Shown piece by piece: positions 22,799 to 34,240 of a DNA stretch of 64,000 nt. Each line of letters starts with the position of its first letter. The stretch's first letter is position 1. A program made the translations under genes and the position numbers. The notes beneath the pieces are model-generated. The model had not been told where the DNA came from. It saw only the letters and a list, made by a program, of their open reading frames with translations, and made no database searches. Source of the DNA: Lineus longissimus (taxonomy: Eukaryota > Nemertea > Pilidiophora > Heteronemertea > Lineidae); assembly GCF_910592395.1 (NCBI RefSeq), contig NC_088323.1, positions 16,107,501 through 16,171,500 of the forward strand, read 5' to 3'.

Positions 22799-24549
22799 GA
22801 TATATTGGTCGACTTTTCTTCTAGAACGATCATCCGGTACCCGCGCTTTGGGTATAGGTGCGCTGGAAGTATGCTCGCTTCTCCTTGACATTAAATTCAA
22901 CGTTATTAATAACTTCAAGTAACAAACTAACAAAGGAGTGGGATGTGATATTTCAACATTCATTTTCATCCCGCTTACAAAAGGGCTTATCCAAGGATTG
23001 CCTTTTAAGGCTAATCCTCTCAACTCCTGCAGAGTGCAATACAACAATCACGCGCGAGTCACGCGACAGATATCACCAGTGTACTGGGTGATACATGAAA
23101 CATAACACACTTTTGAATTCGAATTCATCCCAAGATACCAATCTCATATCTTATTCACCAAGTCTCGAAAAAAAAGCTAACGATCAGTTAAAGATGATAT
23201 TTCTAAAAATGGCGAGTTTGGAACAGCCTGGTTAAAACCTATGACGGGAATAAGCTTCCATTGATAAACGTTAACAGTTTCAAGTTCCCTCAGGCAGTTG
23301 ATTATGTAGTCAATGAGTTGCATAAGAAGTAATCACCAATTTAGTTATTTTTACCACGTTCAGCTAGTCCAGATAAAGACTTGTGCCACGACTGGATCTC
23401 TTTAACATGTGATTAGTATTTTTATATCTTTTATTAGCTGCTGCAAATATGAAAATTGTCGCGCTAAATGTTGCACTTGACAGAAATTTGGTGACGGGTG
23501 ATTGATATTATTGGACTTATTCAAAATCAAAAGTCTTCACTATTTTCTGTGACACCTCGTATATACCGTGCTCGAAGGTAAACAGACTGTCAATAGGTAG
23601 AGACATGACATGTCAGAATATAGTTAGTGACTATGCATAGCATCCTGATTGTGTCAATTTCATCTGACAATGCACTTAGCCAGGTATACATTTGGGGGCA
23701 TCGGGGAGTGGTGATTGATGGTGACGTACGGGTCCACCCTCTCATTCACAAAGTGGGTCGATTAGTGCGCATGTAACTGCGTTCGTTCCCTCTCTGACGT
23801 CACAACTAGTTAGGGCCTGTCATGACTGGCCGAAGCAACCTTCTCGTCATCTTGACATGACAAGCCATTTCACTTCTCTCATGCGCTGGGGGAGTCTTGT
23901 CGAATGCCATGTTTACAACACGATGCCTCCTCGTTTAGCGGGAAAAGTCACGTGCTTTAACAACAAGATGGCGTCCGATTAGATTTGTGACGTAGAAAAT
24001 CTATTCTACATTGTCAAAAAATTGCGATTTTGTAGAAATATGATGTAAGATGGAAGGAGGCTAGTAACAGGTGTGGTTTTTATACTGAGGCGAATTCGAT
24101 ATTGTAGCTGGATGGCTAGTTCTTGTTTTGTTTTGTTTTTTGTGCTACCATGTAAAATGCGATACCGTGTATGATGTATCGAAAGCTTTTTGATCAAGTT
24201 GTAGAGGGGACAATAAATCAGCCATAACTAGATTTTATCTGCTCTAATACCTCTGACGCTGGGCTATTCCAACAGCGAAAACAAAAGCACCGCTGGCGTT
24301 TCCGAGAGCCCATATCTCGCGGGGATCAAATAGATTTTTCACTATTTGAATAACGGAATTGATGTTCTATTTCCAGTGAATCATTAAAGCATTTTTCCCA
24401 TCCTCCCATTGTTCAAGTGAGATGCCTTGTTTTGAGAACTGCGCAAATGTTTGAGTGGAGATTACATTTATGGTAGTGTTCTATAACAGGCAGTTATGAA
24501 GTAATATGTTTAACTGCGAATGTACTTTAAATAAGAACGTTAGACTATA
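22799..24549. other. Unassigned stretch
   Basis: About 1.75 kb without a recognisable gene. One CRE octamer lies at 23795-23802. A TTTTGTTTTGTTTTTTGTG tract is near 24124-24141. Confidence 0.4.
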
Positions 24550-24784
24550 CATAACGTTTAATTGCCGTTGTGGGTTTTGACTTTATCGACCCCGTGAAAG
24601 TTTATTTCGAGGGGTCGATGTTATCAATCTTTGCCCTGATAACCCTTTGATCAGACAGTAGAACAATGGGAATTTAGGCCGAGGTGCGAGCGAGCTTTGT
24701 TTGAAGACAATAGACCGTGTTTGGGGTCTGGGCCAGAATTCTTTTGATTGCATGGCAAGGGGCAAAAATGGTAATATTGTTATG
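24550..24784 (-). mobile_element. MITE-A copy 9, single core
   Basis: Both ends are visible: left CATAACGTTTAATTGCCG and right GGGGCAAAAATGG...GTTATG. The hairpin GACCCCGTGAAAG...GAGGGGTCG is well kept, followed by CCTGATAACCCTTTGATCA, one core with GCGAGCGAGCTTTGTTTGAA and the GCATGGCAAGGGGC border. Confidence 0.9.
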
Positions 24785-24786
24785 TG

Positions 24787-24899
24787 ACTCCCTCCTGGGT
24801 CTTTCAAATAACAACAATTGTCGAATCGAATAAACCAACTGTGTTTTATCGACTCACCCTGTAGTTTATGAAACAGTGTAGTTAACTAATTTGCTGCTT
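24787..24899 (+). repeat. SINE-D copy 1
   Basis: A ~110-bp segment aligns with 25113-25230. Shared order is CTCCTGGGTCTT, a decayed tRNA-like B box (GTCGAATCGAATAAACC), TTTTATCGACTCACCCTGTAG, GTGTAG and CTAATTTGCTGC. It lies directly between MITE-A copies 9 and 10. The decayed B box suggests this is the older copy. Confidence 0.65.
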
Positions 24900-25080
24900 T
24901 TTATTATATCAATTTGCCCCTTAATCACAGTAAAATGAATTCAGGCCGCCCAATATACTGTATTTTGTCTAGGCCTAAATTCTCATCATTCTACAGTGTT
25001 ATCAAATGCTTAATTATCAGTAAGGGAACATTTTGATAGCATCGACCCCGCGAAAGAGGTTTCATGGGGGACAATATACT
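24900..25080 (+). mobile_element. MITE-A copy 10 (core partly deleted)
   Basis: The left TIR is TTATTATATCAATTTGCCCC, followed by TTAATCACAG. The core has lost its AAACAAAGCCCGCTCGC part: TTTTGTCTAGGCC joins directly. The palindrome is interrupted by an insertion (GCTTAATTATCAGTAAGGG). The hairpin GACCCCGCGAAAGAGG...GGGGGAC remains, and the right terminus is lost. Confidence 0.85.
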
Positions 25081-25112
25081 TACACGGGTACATGCAGGTA
25101 AACATAATCGGT

Positions 25113-25230
25113 AATGGGCCTCACTGGGTCTTGCCAATAGCCAAGACTGTCAGGTTCGAATCCACCAACCCTTTTTTATCGACCCACCGTTTAGCTTGTG
25201 AAAACGTGTAGATTTCTAATTTGTTCCTTT
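25113..25230 (+). repeat. SINE-D copy 2, tRNA-like B box
   Basis: It contains a perfect B box GGTTCGAATCC (25153-25163) followed by a T6 run (25172-25177), a possible Pol III stop. The TATCGACCCACCGTTTAG tail is shared with the copy at 24787-24899. No convincing A box is present upstream, so the head is truncated or degraded. Confidence 0.65.
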
Positions 25231-26753
25231 AGGTCATGGCTGTACAAGATATTCGTCAATCGCTCTTTAGGGTATTGTTGATTCTAACAAGACAAAAAAG
25301 GAATACGACAAAGCACGTTGAGATACACAGACGCCGTCAGGGCAGTTTCAAGTGAACTTGCCATGAATCACATACCGAAAACTCTGAAATACATGCATCT
25401 ATTAGTTCATCTCTGAGTGAAATTAAGGATACAATGCACCTTGTCTGACTATGAATTCCCATGCTATTTGAAGCTTCTTTGCATTCGTCACGAAAAGGTC
25501 AGAACCTTTCTGTAAAGGTATGTCTGGGTGTTCAACACTGTGTCTTTAAGGTGCAGAGGCGAGAATACAATATTTATAAAGATAGCTACTTTTTACAGGC
25601 GAACGTTCAGAATAAAGGCGATCATTTTAATTGTGTCTTAAAAGGCTACAAAATAGATATAAACACTATTGACCCTCCGATTCTCGAACTCACGACCTCA
25701 GGTTTATCTGCCCGACGCTCCGACAACTACATCATGTTTATTTAAGTCTTTTGGCGGGAATAATTTGTACTGCGGAAGACGAATTAGAGAGTGAAATTAA
25801 GCCGACTGCTAAGGGCGGCCAGCCCGTGCTTGGGGCAGGGGCGGATCTATAGGTTTTAAAATGACAATGGCGGAAAATAACGCGATCGCTCGGGGAGGTG
25901 ATAGGGCGCATCCTGGACTAACATGCCATACCGGTTGCTAAAATGAACAACTCGAAGTTTGAGTTCCGGCCTCACCCGAAATCCGCCCCATTTTCCATCT
26001 TTGTAGCGACTGGTATGGCATGTACAGGAGATAACACATTTCCAGACGGCAGGAAAATGCATCTAATGGCAGTGTGGGGGCATACAGTTCCTTTTCACAA
26101 AGGTTGCAACCCCTCCTATAATCTTGGATCCGCGCCTGATTGGAGGAGGGGGGGGGGGGGTGGAAGCGAACATTAACCCCTGATTACCTCTGGATAATCC
26201 ATACATTGCCGCGGGTTTTCTAACCCCGTGTGCATGGGGCGCTGTAACGTTATGAGAGTTAGTCTCCTGCGTGGTCACAATATTGTCTTTAATTCATCCA
26301 CCTGCACAATATATATTCACACTGTAAACTGCGGTTCATTTTGAATATATGTTTTCGAATATGAGTTCACAGGTAAATTGAAATACTGTATCGTCGCTTT
26401 TTAACCGGTTAAAAAGCTTCTGTTACATATAGGTCTATGACACGTAAGATAGACCTATTGTGCAGGCGTCCCTCATGACCCGATTAAATGGCGTCGAGAT
26501 TAGAATGTAACACAGGGTAGTCTGGCGTGCTCGTTAAAAAATGATCGGAGCACTCTAATGCAATGTTGATAAACTAGTTAGCTGAAAAAGACCCCTAGAT
26601 AGCTAGGCATGCCAGACGATAACAGGCTCTCGGCGCGTTATATCATTATTCATCATCTATAAAATTACTTATTCAGCTGCGTCTTGTAAAATAATATCAT
26701 TAGATAAAATGTCTCGCCAATTTGTATCGAAACTTGTACTGTTATGATACTAT
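25231..26753. other. Mostly unassigned; B-box-like word and G tract
   Basis: A minus-strand tRNA-like piece (GTGAGTTCGAGAATC, complement of 25681-25695) may be the head of another decayed SINE. A G-rich run near 26145-26161 (GGAGGAGG then about 13 G) is low complexity. No gene is recognised. A 94-codon open frame (25461-25745) crosses the tRNA-like piece and has no known motif. Confidence 0.4.
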
Positions 26754-27148
26754 CATTAAGGTTTACTGCCAACATTTCCTCGCAGTTTAAAGAATTCAGG
26801 CCTAGGCCAATACACAGTCTATTGTCTTTAAACAAAGCCTACTCGCACATAGGCCTAAAATCCCATCGCAGTTTAAAGAATCCAGGCCTAGCCCAATACA
26901 CGGTCTATTGTCTTTAAACAAAGCCCGCTTGCACCTAGGCCTACAATCCCATCGCAGCTAAAAGAATTCAGGCCTAGCCCAATACACAGTCTATTGTCTT
27001 TAAACAAAGCCCTCTCGCACTTAGGCCTAAATTACCATTGTCTCACAGTCTCATCACTGGATAATCGGGGCAAATATAGATCACATCAACCCCCGCGAAA
27101 AAACAGCTTTCATGGGGTACAAAGCCCTGGACCGGCAAAAATGTAATG
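26754..27148 (+). mobile_element. MITE-A copy 11, three core units
   Basis: Left TIR CATTAAGGTTTACTGCC, three tandem cores with ATTGTCTTTAAA at 26821, 26907 and 26993 (exact 86-bp period), hairpin CCCCCGCGAAAAAACAGC...TGGGGTAC, and right end GGACCGGCAAAAATGTAATG. This is one of the longest and best-kept copies. Confidence 0.93.
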
Positions 27149-28727
27149 AACAAGTAAATTTTAAGTGAAATAGACAACCGCCATCGACTTTGTGTTCAGG
27201 GGACGTATACAAATTTATTTTTAATCAATGTGATCCTTCAATATTCTGTTTATATTTTCCTCATTAGGACATATCATAAAATTGACTGATAAAAGTTGTG
27301 TAGGTGTAGACGTGACATGGTAGAATGTGCCAGAAGGAAGATTTTAGGTCGATTAATTGATTATTTAATTTATTCATGAACAAATATTAGAGAAAGTCTA
27401 ATGTAGCTTTTTAACCTTCTATGAACACCATTGAACCAAATACTTCAAATAATACGGAGTAAATTATTTAAACTGTTGCATTTTAGAAATATCTAACAAC
27501 CTCAACAGCTCTTCGAGTTATCTGTGCTCTTTGACGCTGTTAACAATAGACAGTTTTCGCAACGAATTACGATGACGTACATATATTTAATTTGACCAAG
27601 TCTGTGAACAGGACACTTCTTTATTTAGGACAATGTCAGTCAATAGATTGAGGGTGTCCTTAACAGGGAGGTTCTACTTAGTTGAGCCCAACATGTTGCT
27701 GTGTCGCTAACATGTAAACCTATTCTGGTGATAAATTGAAACTAACTCCTATCAATACAACAAGAGCATTTGATGGGTTTGCGTACGGACTGCCGCAAGC
27801 ATAGCCTGAAGGAGGCACCCCATTAGCTGACGAGGCCCAGATACCATCGGGGAAGCGCTTTCCGAGAAGCATAGTTCCTCGTAGCTTTTAGCAGCCAGTG
27901 CTAGCTTCCCTATATCATCCGGGATTTCTATCGATTTTCGAAATATTGGATGATACCAAAGTCATGTTTGTGGTGGAACAGTGAAACAGCGGTGGCTTCT
28001 GTTATGAAATAGGCCAAAAGACGAAATGACGTCTGACGAAAGCGCATGCATTAGGCGCCTAGTAACGTGAAATCTTTGTCGCTGCGACCTGTGATCCTGA
28101 TCGCATTCAACTGAAATCTCTTTTCTGTGCTGGTCATCGCAGGTGCCGGCGACAACAGTCGGTAATCGCTGCGACCGCGATAAAAAACCGACCGAATGAT
28201 TGCCGGTTCGACCCGCCGATGAGCGATCAGTTTATTGCTCATCACAGCCATAAATGTTGCTGGTCGAGGCGAAAAATATCGCTTGTTTGCGCGGTGCTTC
28301 ATAGAAGGTAGTTTATTGGCCAACTTGTGTGGTCGACCTAGATTCGCGACACAGCTCGCCACAAAAGTGGAACTCCTTATCCTCCTCTTTCATAACCTGC
28401 AGTTAATAGCAAGCCACATCATTTCACATAATGACAAAATCTCCTTAAAAATATGTGCTAATTGCCTTCCATTTCCATCGTTAGCAAAAACATTGTTTGC
28501 GATTGCATTGCTACAGAAATCCATTACGCGCTACCCTCGGGACATGGTGCAATCATTAATACAGAATTTCTTTTAAACCGGCCAAGGCTAGAGATAATGG
28601 GACTCGAAGGATGAAGGCCAATTTGGGGTCATTGTGTTCGCTTCCGAAATATTATTTTGCTCTGGAACGATATCGTGTAACACTCGACGTACACTCGATA
28701 CAATACTCGACACAATACAGAGGAAAT
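27149..28727. other. Unassigned stretch
   Basis: About 1.6 kb with no recognisable gene. A small perfect stem GATGAGC/GCTCATC lies at about 28217-28242. Overlapping frames of 103 and 113 codons on opposite strands at 28.05-28.58 kb have no known motifs. Confidence 0.4.
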
Positions 28728-28830
28728 ACATGGTACATGGTATAATACGTCCCAACATGGGATAATACGTCCGTGCATGGGACAATACGTCCGTATGATG
28801 GACTATACGGACGCACATGAGAAATATGCC
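28728..28830 (+). repeat. 20-bp minisatellite, four to five units
   Basis: Imperfect tandem copies of a 20-bp unit near ATAATACGTCCGTGCATGGG. AATACGTCC-type words start at about 28744, 28764 and 28784, then decay to CTATACGGAC. Two overlapping minus-strand frames of 107 and 127 codons here arise from the repeat. Confidence 0.8.
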
Positions 28831-30099
28831 CGTAGAATTGACAACACTCTTCATTACATATATTCGGACTGCGCATCTGGGCCCAGATGTAAAATGTATG
28901 GCAGTTGCAGCAAAATGTAAGATTGTTTTGCGGGTATAGTGGCCAAAAGGGCAGACCGGGCCGAGAAACAAGCATTATTTATTTGGCCTCAGAAGTCACT
29001 TTATGGTCGCGCAACTCAAATATTTATTCAATTCAACATTGAATTCAACAATTTAACATTGCACTCACGCATTAATATGTTTTCGTGATGTTCTTTATTA
29101 GAAACATCTGGTTATATCATCAACAAGAAAATTTATACAAATCGATAACAACGGATTCAATGTACATGTATAGAACATTTTTGACTATTTTCACAATTGT
29201 TTTTCTTTGCATCACAAATTGAAGGTGAAGCTGACCATTTAGGATTGGCGGGTGCGGTACAGAATAAATGGAGGTCGGCTTTCTTGTATTACGTACGCAA
29301 CGAAGATGAAAGTAAATTGTGTGCATTCAATTATTGGGGGGCAGCGCTCCTACAGAGCGATATATTTTCGCGGCTTTCGTGAATAGCCTATATTTGCGTA
29401 GATAAAAATCGCCCTGTTTCATGATTCAAGTGTAATCCGCCATAAAAAACCGTGAAAACTTCATTTGTTAAGAAAACTGCCGCAAGTTAAAAAAACTTGC
29501 GCGGAGAATCACCTGTAGGCATTGCGCCTGCGCAGTAACACGTTGACTTCCATCCAACACGACCGTTAATTCCTCAACTTCCCCGACGACTTCGAACAAC
29601 AGATGATGATGCATATTCGCTTCAATAACTAATAACACAAGACTATTCAACCCTCGATATGATGAAGAGTCTTACCCACGGGAGCATGGATTTCATATCA
29701 ATTTTTCTGAGAGTCCCACTGCGTCCATAAACTTCATGTTTAACGCCAACAGAAGATTGATCATCAAACTTTTTTATGAGAATGTGCACAATCCGACCTT
29801 GGAAAAACAAATATTGGAATGGCCGAATGGCTGAATGGCATAATTCGTAAATTCTGCTGCAGCAGGCGAACATAACGCTTAATAAATCGATCATTGTGTT
29901 TATTACTTTTCTCATATGAAACACTTCGAAAGGAGTTGGCCGCGACGCTCTGACGCTTCATCGTGCCAACGAGTGCGAGAACATCAACTCATGTGGGAGT
30001 CAAGCTATTACTGTAAATCGCCTTTTTTGGCGTTTGTTTTTTTGCAGATTTCGCTGATAACTTAGATACGCAAATGAAAAGTGCAGAAAATTTATATTT
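28831..30099. other. Unassigned stretch
   Basis: A+T-rich DNA with no recognisable gene or dispersed repeat. It includes a short direct repeat of ATTCAACATTGAATTCAAC type near 29030-29050. Confidence 0.4.
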
Positions 30100-30372
30100 T
30101 TGATTGGAAAAACCGAAAAAAATTGTAATAACGAGAATAAAAGCATGAGAATATTCTTTTTAGACAATTTTCGAAAACTTTTTAATCGCACAGAAGAACT
30201 GCGGCACACAATACATATTAGAGAGGTTCAGAATTTGATCCAGGAACGAGAACGCGATGGAGTTTTTACAACCGGTGTCGCGTCGACTGTTGTCAGAAAT
30301 GCAATGAGGCAGTGTCTTCCATCGCCTCGTACACCTGGACACGATAACGTAAAAGCAATTAACTTGACTTGA
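30100..30372 (+). other. Orphan 90-codon frame upstream of the S/R tract
   Basis: A frame of 90 codons (first ATG at 30145) ends with TGA at 30370-30372, just before the S/R-coding tract. Its product is charged (LNRTEELRH, QERERDG) with no recognised domain. It is in a different frame from the tract. A junction using GT at about 30347 and AG at 30383-30384 would need an intron under 40 bp, shorter than normal. Coding status is unproven. Confidence 0.2.
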
Positions 30373-30384
30373 TGTCGTCAACAG

Positions 30385-30865
30385 AAAGCAATCATCTCAT
30401 TCTCGTTCTCATTCTCGTCCTCGTAATCATTCTCGTTCTAGTTCTCAATCTCGTTCTCAATCTCGTTCTCAATCTCGTTCTCATTCTCGTCCTCGTAATC
30501 ATTCTCGTTCTCATTCTCGTTCTAGTTCTCGTTCTCGTTCTCAATCTCGTTCTCATTCTCGTCCTCGTAATCATTCTCGTTCTCATTCTCATTCTCGTTC
30601 TCATTCTCGTTCTCATTCTCGTTCTAGTTCTCATTCTCGTTCTCATTCTCGTTCTCATTCTCGTCCTCGTAATCATTCTCGTTCTCATTGTCGTTCTCAT
30701 TCTCGTTCTCGTTTCCTCACTCGTTCTCGCGCGCGTGATCAAAATCTGAACCATATATTGACATTTCAACATGATCCGAAGTGCGAGACCGCCAAACCCA
30801 ATGGGACTCAAGCTATTAATTCGAGTTTTCCAAATTCCCCGGGAACCCATACACGTCACGTTTAA
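30385..30865 (+). repeat. Hexamer/dodecamer tract that reads as an RS-like repeat
   Basis: From about 30393 to 30735 the DNA is built of TTCTCG/TTCTCA hexamers with interspersed CCTCGTAAT units. One frame is open from a TGA at 30365-30367 to TAA at 30863-30865 (165 codons) and reads serine/arginine dipeptides (SRSHSRPRNHSRS repeated at least four times), then a non-repetitive tail of about 45 residues. RS-type dipeptides are typical of SR splicing factors. However, a 6-bp repeat opens all frames, and the other plus frame reads LVLILV and the minus strand TRMRTR. No RRM or start codon is linked to it. Confidence 0.75.
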
Positions 30866-31189
30866 TCATGTGAGTATTCTTCCGTGAGTTTATCTTGTTT
30901 ATTACCGTCATTAAATATAAATGTGAATTATAGCTTCAGATACAACAGGATACTCTCCGGTGAGTGTCAGAGTTATAAATGCTAACGGCATTTTTGAAGT
31001 GGTTTCATTTTTATTTGACAGTTTTCAATGATTGGTAAATGTGATGATTTGACACTGGAATTTGGTGTTCAAGGACATCATACTAGGTGTTTTGGAAAAC
31101 AAATTACATTTTTGACATTTAATATTTCTCGAATTGGAAACAATTAAAGTTTTAACAACGTTTTTCGATGCTAGGGTTAAGGAATCATT
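30866..31189. other. Unassigned stretch
   Basis: About 320 bp of A+T-rich sequence. Nothing is recognised. Confidence 0.4.
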
Positions 31190-31600
31190 GATACCGAATT
31201 GGAGGTATCGGTTTCCTTACAAAGAAATGTTTTCAAACTTGACCATCACAGTGTCAACTTCAGCGCCCGTTATATGATCGTAATATCACAGATACAGCGT
31301 GCATCACAGCGGAGAAGCTCCGGCCAAGGAATACGCTACCCACTGCTAACAGTATAACACTAGATGGCTATGGAATAATCGGGTCAAATTTGCCAATTCG
31401 ATACTTCAAGGTTTCCTTCATATTCTTCTTAAGATTTCTGAAACATGACCATCACATTGTCAAACTCCGCACTCCGTGATAATCATTGCTCTACTATAGT
31501 GTCAGCAGAGAACTACAAACTGTTCATCGGTGAAGCATCGTTGTAGAGATAACACTTATACCAGCAATGGCCGTTACAAGGAGAGGAGGTTATTATAGAA
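31190..31600 (+). repeat. Degenerate ~206-bp tandem duplication
   Basis: Two diverged units share GGTTTCCTT, then GACCATCACAGTGTCAACTTC (31241) and GACCATCACATTGTCAAACT (31447), then TATAACACTA/GATAACACTTATA at their ends. Spacing is about 206 bp. Similarity is patchy, so this is a tentative call. Confidence 0.5.
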
Positions 31601-32188
31601 CCGTGTCCCGGGGGCACGCCGCGCAACTGGGGGCCTTCGCTTAATGGATTGGCGACTGTTATTTCTATCGGCAATATCGGAGGCAATTTGGGGTTTTTTT
31701 AGGCAATTTCCGAGTTCGCATCAGGAAGGATCGTCCAATAACGCGAGGTCAAGTTGATGCTGCGGGGTTAAAGGCACTTTGCCGCAAACATGGAACGGGA
31801 AATGAAAATACCGGGAAAAAGGTTGCTAAATGAGTTTAGGGGACTTGCACGATTTTTTTTGTAAGCCTTGACCAAAAAGTGATTTACCGCGGCTCGTTTT
31901 CTGGACAATTTTCTGTTTTCACTTTACACTGATGATCGGAACTAACTACTTTGTAATTGCGAGAACCAAACTCTGTATTAAGCTGTTATCATCAGTAGCT
32001 AGATTGTAATATACTCGAATATATTTCAAAATAAAGTAGCTTAATTCTCAAACCAAGGTTACAATGATTTGGGTAGCGTCTGACCTTTCCTCGCGCCGTA
32101 TGAACTCCTCGGGTTAACATTCACCACCACCAACGTTCTTTTTCGCAAGCGCTTGGAAGTTAGAGTGCATCCTTTCAGCAAATAGAGT
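31601..32188. other. Unassigned stretch
   Basis: No gene is recognised. It includes a GC-richer patch at about 31600-31640 and T/G-rich sequence near 31690. Confidence 0.35.
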
Positions 32189-32420
32189 GGTCATGACCGG
32201 TTAGAGTACATCGTATAGCGGTCATGACCGGGTAGAGTGCATCGTATAGCGGTCATGACCGGTTAGAGTACATCGTATAGCGGTCATGACCGGTTTATAG
32301 AGTGCATCGTATAGCGGTCATGACCGGTTAGAGTGCATCGTATAGCGGTCATGACCGGTTAGAGTGCATCGTATAGCGGTCATGACCGGTTAGAGTTCAT
32401 CGTATAGTGGCGATGTCCAG
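32189..32420 (+). repeat. 31-bp array of GGTCATGACC palindromes
   Basis: Seven copies of the perfect palindrome GGTCATGACC start at 32189, 32220, 32251, 32282, 32316, 32347 and 32378. Six of them extend to CGGTCATGACCG. The period is 31 bp except one 34-bp step with an extra TAT. The linker is TTAGAGTGCATCGTATAG. An eighth degenerate unit (GGCGATGTCC) is at 32409, still on the 31-bp lattice. The core is a head-to-head pair of GGTCA half-sites with no spacer, the geometry of a nuclear-receptor palindromic element. Whether any protein binds it is unknown. Confidence 0.95.
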
Positions 32421-34059
32421 TAATAAAAGAGTTCACGGGCATAATGCCCTGTCAGGCAACTGCACAATAATAATCACTCTAACAAAAAGTATATCTGTCA
32501 ATACACGTGATTTGGAGATAAAGTGTATGTTGCATTCGCCACCAGTCTCTTCGTGACCATGTACATCGCATCAGACTTATCAATGTCGCTGATGAAGTAA
32601 ATGATACACACATTATCGTTTATAATACCTTCGGCACGGCCTGATGGCATTAGCAAAATGGTCGTAAGGATAATGGCTGCTGGTCACGACAAAGCCATGT
32701 CAATATTAGACTGATGCATTCACTAGCAAGTTAATGGCATATATGAAAGTGCGCTCTATACCGCCGGATTTACAACTGAGTCAATTTGTTTTACGTGATT
32801 GTTTTGGTCGAGTGATATAAAACAGACTGATGCAATGTGCGTATGGTATATTTTGCTGTTGTGATAAGCGTTATTCTCAAAGGAAATTGCGCTGGCCTTG
32901 AACTCTGATCTAACCTCTTACTTCCAGCAACTTCAAATGACATTAACTCAATCAAGTCTACATAAGCCATGTACTAATTGACACACGGTGAAGAATCATT
33001 ATCATTGCTATGTTTGAAATGAGTGTTTCCTCGATCAATACGAACATTCAAAAATAGGCTCAGTATGTGGCTGCAAAAGCATTGAGTACCTAAAGGGTTA
33101 ACCAAAACAAGGAAAAGACACCTTAAGTAAGTGGAAAAATATCACCATTTGGCGCGGCTGTACTTACAAATCATTCCAAAATGGTTGGGAATGCTTACCT
33201 GCAAAGAGAAAGAAACGAATATTCATCAATCAACAATTAACGCTTAATCTGATTAAACAAGAACCTAACATAAATGCTTGTCTATACAGACCCGATCAAA
33301 AACTAGCTTGTGTCATTTGAGTGCGATAATTGATCGAATGTATGTCAAATGTACGCTAATGTAAGCCTACACAACGTTGCATTGCCATTTTGTTTTTCTT
33401 AAATCCACTCAATTTGAAGATAAAGTATCGCGATCGCCTTCAGTCATTGCGTACACTGTGTATAAGGTCAATCTATTTGTCGAATGCGTTCCCACTCTTA
33501 GTAAATTTGCTTTACATCTAGGCAGCCTAAGATAAGCATATGGTTAGTAGAAAACACATTTCAATGTTGACCTTACACGGGCCGAATGGTTAGGTCTTGT
33601 ACATGTAGATCAAAACAAGAGTATTTACTCTTTATACAAGCCTTTATTTTTCACGCAGCTGAGCATATCAATGTGAATGTACACACTAATGTACACGATG
33701 TTCCACTTAGTTCGTTCACAAACACATCCACTCTCTTAGCTAATTTTCCCTGTATCCCACTGACGGTCGTTGACAAGTAGAATGAGATGATTGCGCGACA
33801 ATTTCCCGTTTCCTGCCGTCTGCTGGCTACCTCCGATAGACCGGAGAGCGCCTGCTGATCAGGGGTGAATGGCTTGTTTCGCGATGGAATAGGATGATAA
33901 GTTATATGTATTACGATAAAAATATGTACTAGAGGATAGAGCAGAACATTGTACTAAGATATCGCTCAAAGAGGCGTCTTATGGCCAGGTCAATTTAAAC
34001 CCTGTACCCGTTTGACAGTTTGAAATTTCATTCATTTCATTCTGACCATGATTGACAAG
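32421..34059. other. Unassigned stretch
   Basis: About 1.6 kb with no recognisable gene or repeat family. Open frames stay below 70 codons. Confidence 0.4.
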
Positions 34060-34240
34060 GCCGGTGTAATGTTTTTGAGTGTTTCTATTTTTGAGTGTTT
34101 CCCCTCATTGTTTGGGAACGCTAAAAGATAGATTGACAAGTTTTTCTGTGTTTCCCCCTATTGAAAAGTCATGGTCTCTCTCGCTGCCTATTGTTTGGAA
34201 ACACTGACACATGGGGAACAACCACAGATGTTACACCGGC
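34060..34240. mobile_element. Possible short TIR element
   Basis: The perfect 10-bp inverted ends GCCGGTGTAA (34060-34069) and TTACACCGGC (34231-34240) enclose 161 bp in which GTGTTTCCCC-like words occur in both orientations. No clear target-site duplication or second copy is seen, so MITE status is tentative. Confidence 0.4.

Noticed and set aside
21569-22888. 439-codon open frame over the 78-bp array as a protein-coding gene
   Set aside because: It starts at TTG with no ATG before the repeats. The period is a multiple of three and the variants are mostly non-synonymous transitions, three of the six at CpG positions. Reported as a repeat instead.
30369-30859. Leucine/valine-rich plus frame and arginine/threonine-rich minus frame over the hexamer tract
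   Set aside because: Alternative readings of the same simple repeat. A 6-bp unit opens several frames at once.
11586-32420. Regularly spaced repeats as a CRISPR array
   Set aside because: The 20-, 31- and 78-bp arrays are direct tandem repeats without unique spacers, in DNA of eukaryotic character.
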